From Desulfobacteraceae bacterium (GTDB lineage Bacteria; Desulfobacterota; Desulfobacteria; Desulfobacterales; SURF-15): a DNA stretch of 15,755 nt. Shown one piece after another: positions 15,717 to 15,755 of the stretch (position 1 is the stretch's first letter; each line of letters opens with the position of its first letter). The notes below the pieces were generated by a model that worked only from the letters and a program-made list of their open reading frames with translations, was not told where the DNA came from and made no database searches. Made by a program: the position numbers and the translations under genes. The DNA lies in assembly GCA_003599475.1 (NCBI GenBank), contig QZKK01000126.1, positions 1-15,755 on the forward strand, read 5' to 3'.

Positions 15717-15755
15717 TTGTGGGTCTTCGGATTTCTGTATTGAGCGGCATCTCGG
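15717..15755 (+). repeat. 39-bp direct repeat, right copy, reaching the window edge
   Basis: Identical to 5182-5220. It begins inside the codons for LWVFGFLY and includes the stop of the dead AAA ATPase, so this copy is a second broken 3' end of the same gene. The true length cannot be seen because the window ends here. Confidence 0.97.

Noticed and set aside
15259..15750. Minus-strand open frame crossing the DppF end and the half CRISPR repeat.
   Set aside because: Overlaps a solid ATPase gene and shows no domain; it runs through repeat sequence by chance.

Overview
The window looks like chromosome from a Gram-negative bacterium. Desulfobacterota is a reasonable guess from the moderate base composition, the type I-C CRISPR locus and the dispersed GC-rich palindromes, but nothing here proves it. 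It opens inside a CRISPR-Cas locus and ends in a duplicated piece of a decayed gene.

Region 1 (1-3171) is the adaptation end of a type I-C CRISPR-Cas system. It holds the 3' part of cas4 (apparently frameshifted), cas1, cas2, a leader of about 360 bp with a 9-bp motif present three times, and an array of 18 identical 32-bp repeats with 17 spacers. The effector genes (cas3, cas5, cas8c, cas7) would lie upstream of the window.

Region 2 (3172-5609) is accessory DNA. It has an intact AAA ATPase with a DUF4143 C-terminus on the minus strand. A stretch of gene wreckage follows (HsdM-like, possible TcmP-like, and an AAA-ATPase 3' end), then an isolated degenerate CRISPR repeat and short tandem repeats.

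Region 3 (5610-13214, minus strand) is an import and catabolism operon. Read in its own direction it encodes an AstE/AspA-type (M14) deacylase, a dipeptide/oligopeptide-type binding protein, two permeases, a creatininase-family amidohydrolase, a ketopantoate-reductase-like dehydrogenase and an SDR dehydrogenase. Region 4 (13456-15495, plus strand) holds the two matching ABC ATPases (DppD-like and DppF-like), divergent from the operon across a 241-bp intergenic space with a TTGACA-type promoter candidate for each direction. Together the genes would make one complete importer plus enzymes that could deacylate, hydrolyse and oxidise an amide-containing substrate. The substrate cannot be read from the sequence.

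The most unusual structure lies at the borders of regions 3 and 4. The left border (5387-5418) carries mainly the 3' part of a CRISPR repeat. The right border (15697-15712) carries the 5' half. Both have the same G-to-A variant, and joining them at the shared CCCATGCGG gives one 32-bp repeat with two differences from the array repeat. In addition, 39 bp from the end of the dead ATPase (5182-5220) reappears exactly at 15717-15755, four bases after the right half-repeat. This suggests that the roughly 10.3-kb transport island was inserted or rearranged through recombination at a CRISPR repeat, or is an assembly join at repeats; the sequence alone cannot separate these.
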